A stretch of DNA of 5,742 nucleotides, taken from Anaerolineae bacterium (GTDB taxonomy: Bacteria; Chloroflexota; Anaerolineae; Aggregatilineales; UBA2796). This document shows, piece by piece, positions 5,572 to 5,742 of this stretch. The notes beneath the pieces were generated by a model. That model had not been told where the DNA came from, searched no databases, and saw only the letters and a list, made by a program, of their open reading frames with translations. Numbering within the stretch: position 1 is the stretch's first letter; every line of letters begins with the position of its first letter. The DNA lies in the NCBI GenBank assembly GCA_020851855.1, contig JADZBY010000166.1:1-5742 (forward strand), in the 5' to 3' direction. The translations under genes and the position numbers were made by a program.

Positions 5572-5742
5572 GGGCGCGTCGCGACGCGCCCCTACACATT
5601 GTGGCGCTGTAGGGGCGGCTCGTGAGCCGCCCGGAAACCTGTCGGACCCTGCAAGATGGGCGCGTCGCGATGCGCCCCTACACATTGTGGCGCTGTAGGG
5701 GCGGCTCGTGAGCCGCCCGGAAACCTGTCGGACCCTGCAAGA
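5572..5742. repeat. 86-bp tandem repeat, each unit a REPIN-like double hairpin plus a 25-bp spacer
   Basis: Unit 1 is 5572-5657. Unit 2 starts at 5658 and is cut by the window edge after 85 of 86 bases. They differ at one base (C5585 against T5671). In unit 1 the left arm (5572-5591) is a perfect 20-bp palindrome. CCCCTACA (5589-5596) pairs with TGTAGGGG (5608-5615). The right arm (5613-5621 with 5624-5632) is a perfect 9-bp hairpin with loop GT. In REP terms, GTAG at 5609-5612 and the minus-strand GTAG (complement of 5592-5595) each head a hairpin, facing each other across 13 nt. Positions 5633-5657 are an unstructured spacer. The array probably continues beyond the window. Confidence 0.85.

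Noticed and set aside
5290..5685. 131-codon minus-strand frame over the 3' hairpin region
   Set aside because: It runs through the tandem repeat, the 20-bp inverted repeat and the end of the second receiver gene. The translation is low-complexity, and the structured repeats explain the sequence better.
5572..5742. Possible CRISPR array
   Set aside because: The spacer is identical in both units, and the repeated part is a 61-bp double palindrome, unlike a CRISPR repeat with unique spacers.

Overview
The window is GC-rich chromosomal DNA (clearly G/C-biased third codon positions) carrying five genes and a partial sixth. The gene types are a PotD-like transporter end, a Tat-exported deacetylase, an SDR oxidoreductase, a 7TM-PAS histidine kinase and two stand-alone receivers. 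Together with abundant hairpin-rich intergenic repeats, they suggest a free-living environmental bacterium, most likely a member of the Chloroflexota (Anaerolineae-like). That placement is an inference from overall character and was not tested by a search.

Layout. Positions 1-240 are the C-terminal 79 codons of a periplasmic polyamine-type ABC-transporter binding protein. It converges on a minus-strand gene (423-1226) for a Tat-exported polysaccharide deacetylase-like protein. The convergent gap (241-422) holds two palindromic elements. A divergent gap (1227-1531) holds a candidate promoter for the deacetylase and a 142-bp nested palindromic element (1333-1474). Next comes a plus-strand SDR oxidoreductase (1532-2302) with a strong Shine-Dalgarno sequence and a good intrinsic terminator (2386-2421).

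After an AT-rich promoter-like stretch, a tight three-gene signalling operon runs from 2648 to 5407. It encodes a membrane histidine kinase (7TM, PAS, HisKA, HATPase_c) and two successive single-domain receivers. The kinase and first receiver are 2 bp apart, and the two receivers overlap by 11 bp. Neither receiver has an output domain, so the kinase probably feeds a phosphorelay or protein-protein output encoded elsewhere. The receivers align without gaps and look like products of a tandem duplication.

The remaining 335 bp (5408-5742) has no convincing gene. It holds a 9-bp-stem hairpin, a perfect 20-bp inverted repeat, a small hairpin and an 86-bp tandem repeat that runs off the window. Each tandem unit is built like a REPIN: two hairpins in inverted orientation, each preceded by GTAG, facing each other. 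The element at 324-382 has the same design with different stem sequences. This shared architecture is the most interesting non-coding signal here. I found no defence system, CRISPR array, transposase, tRNA or rRNA.
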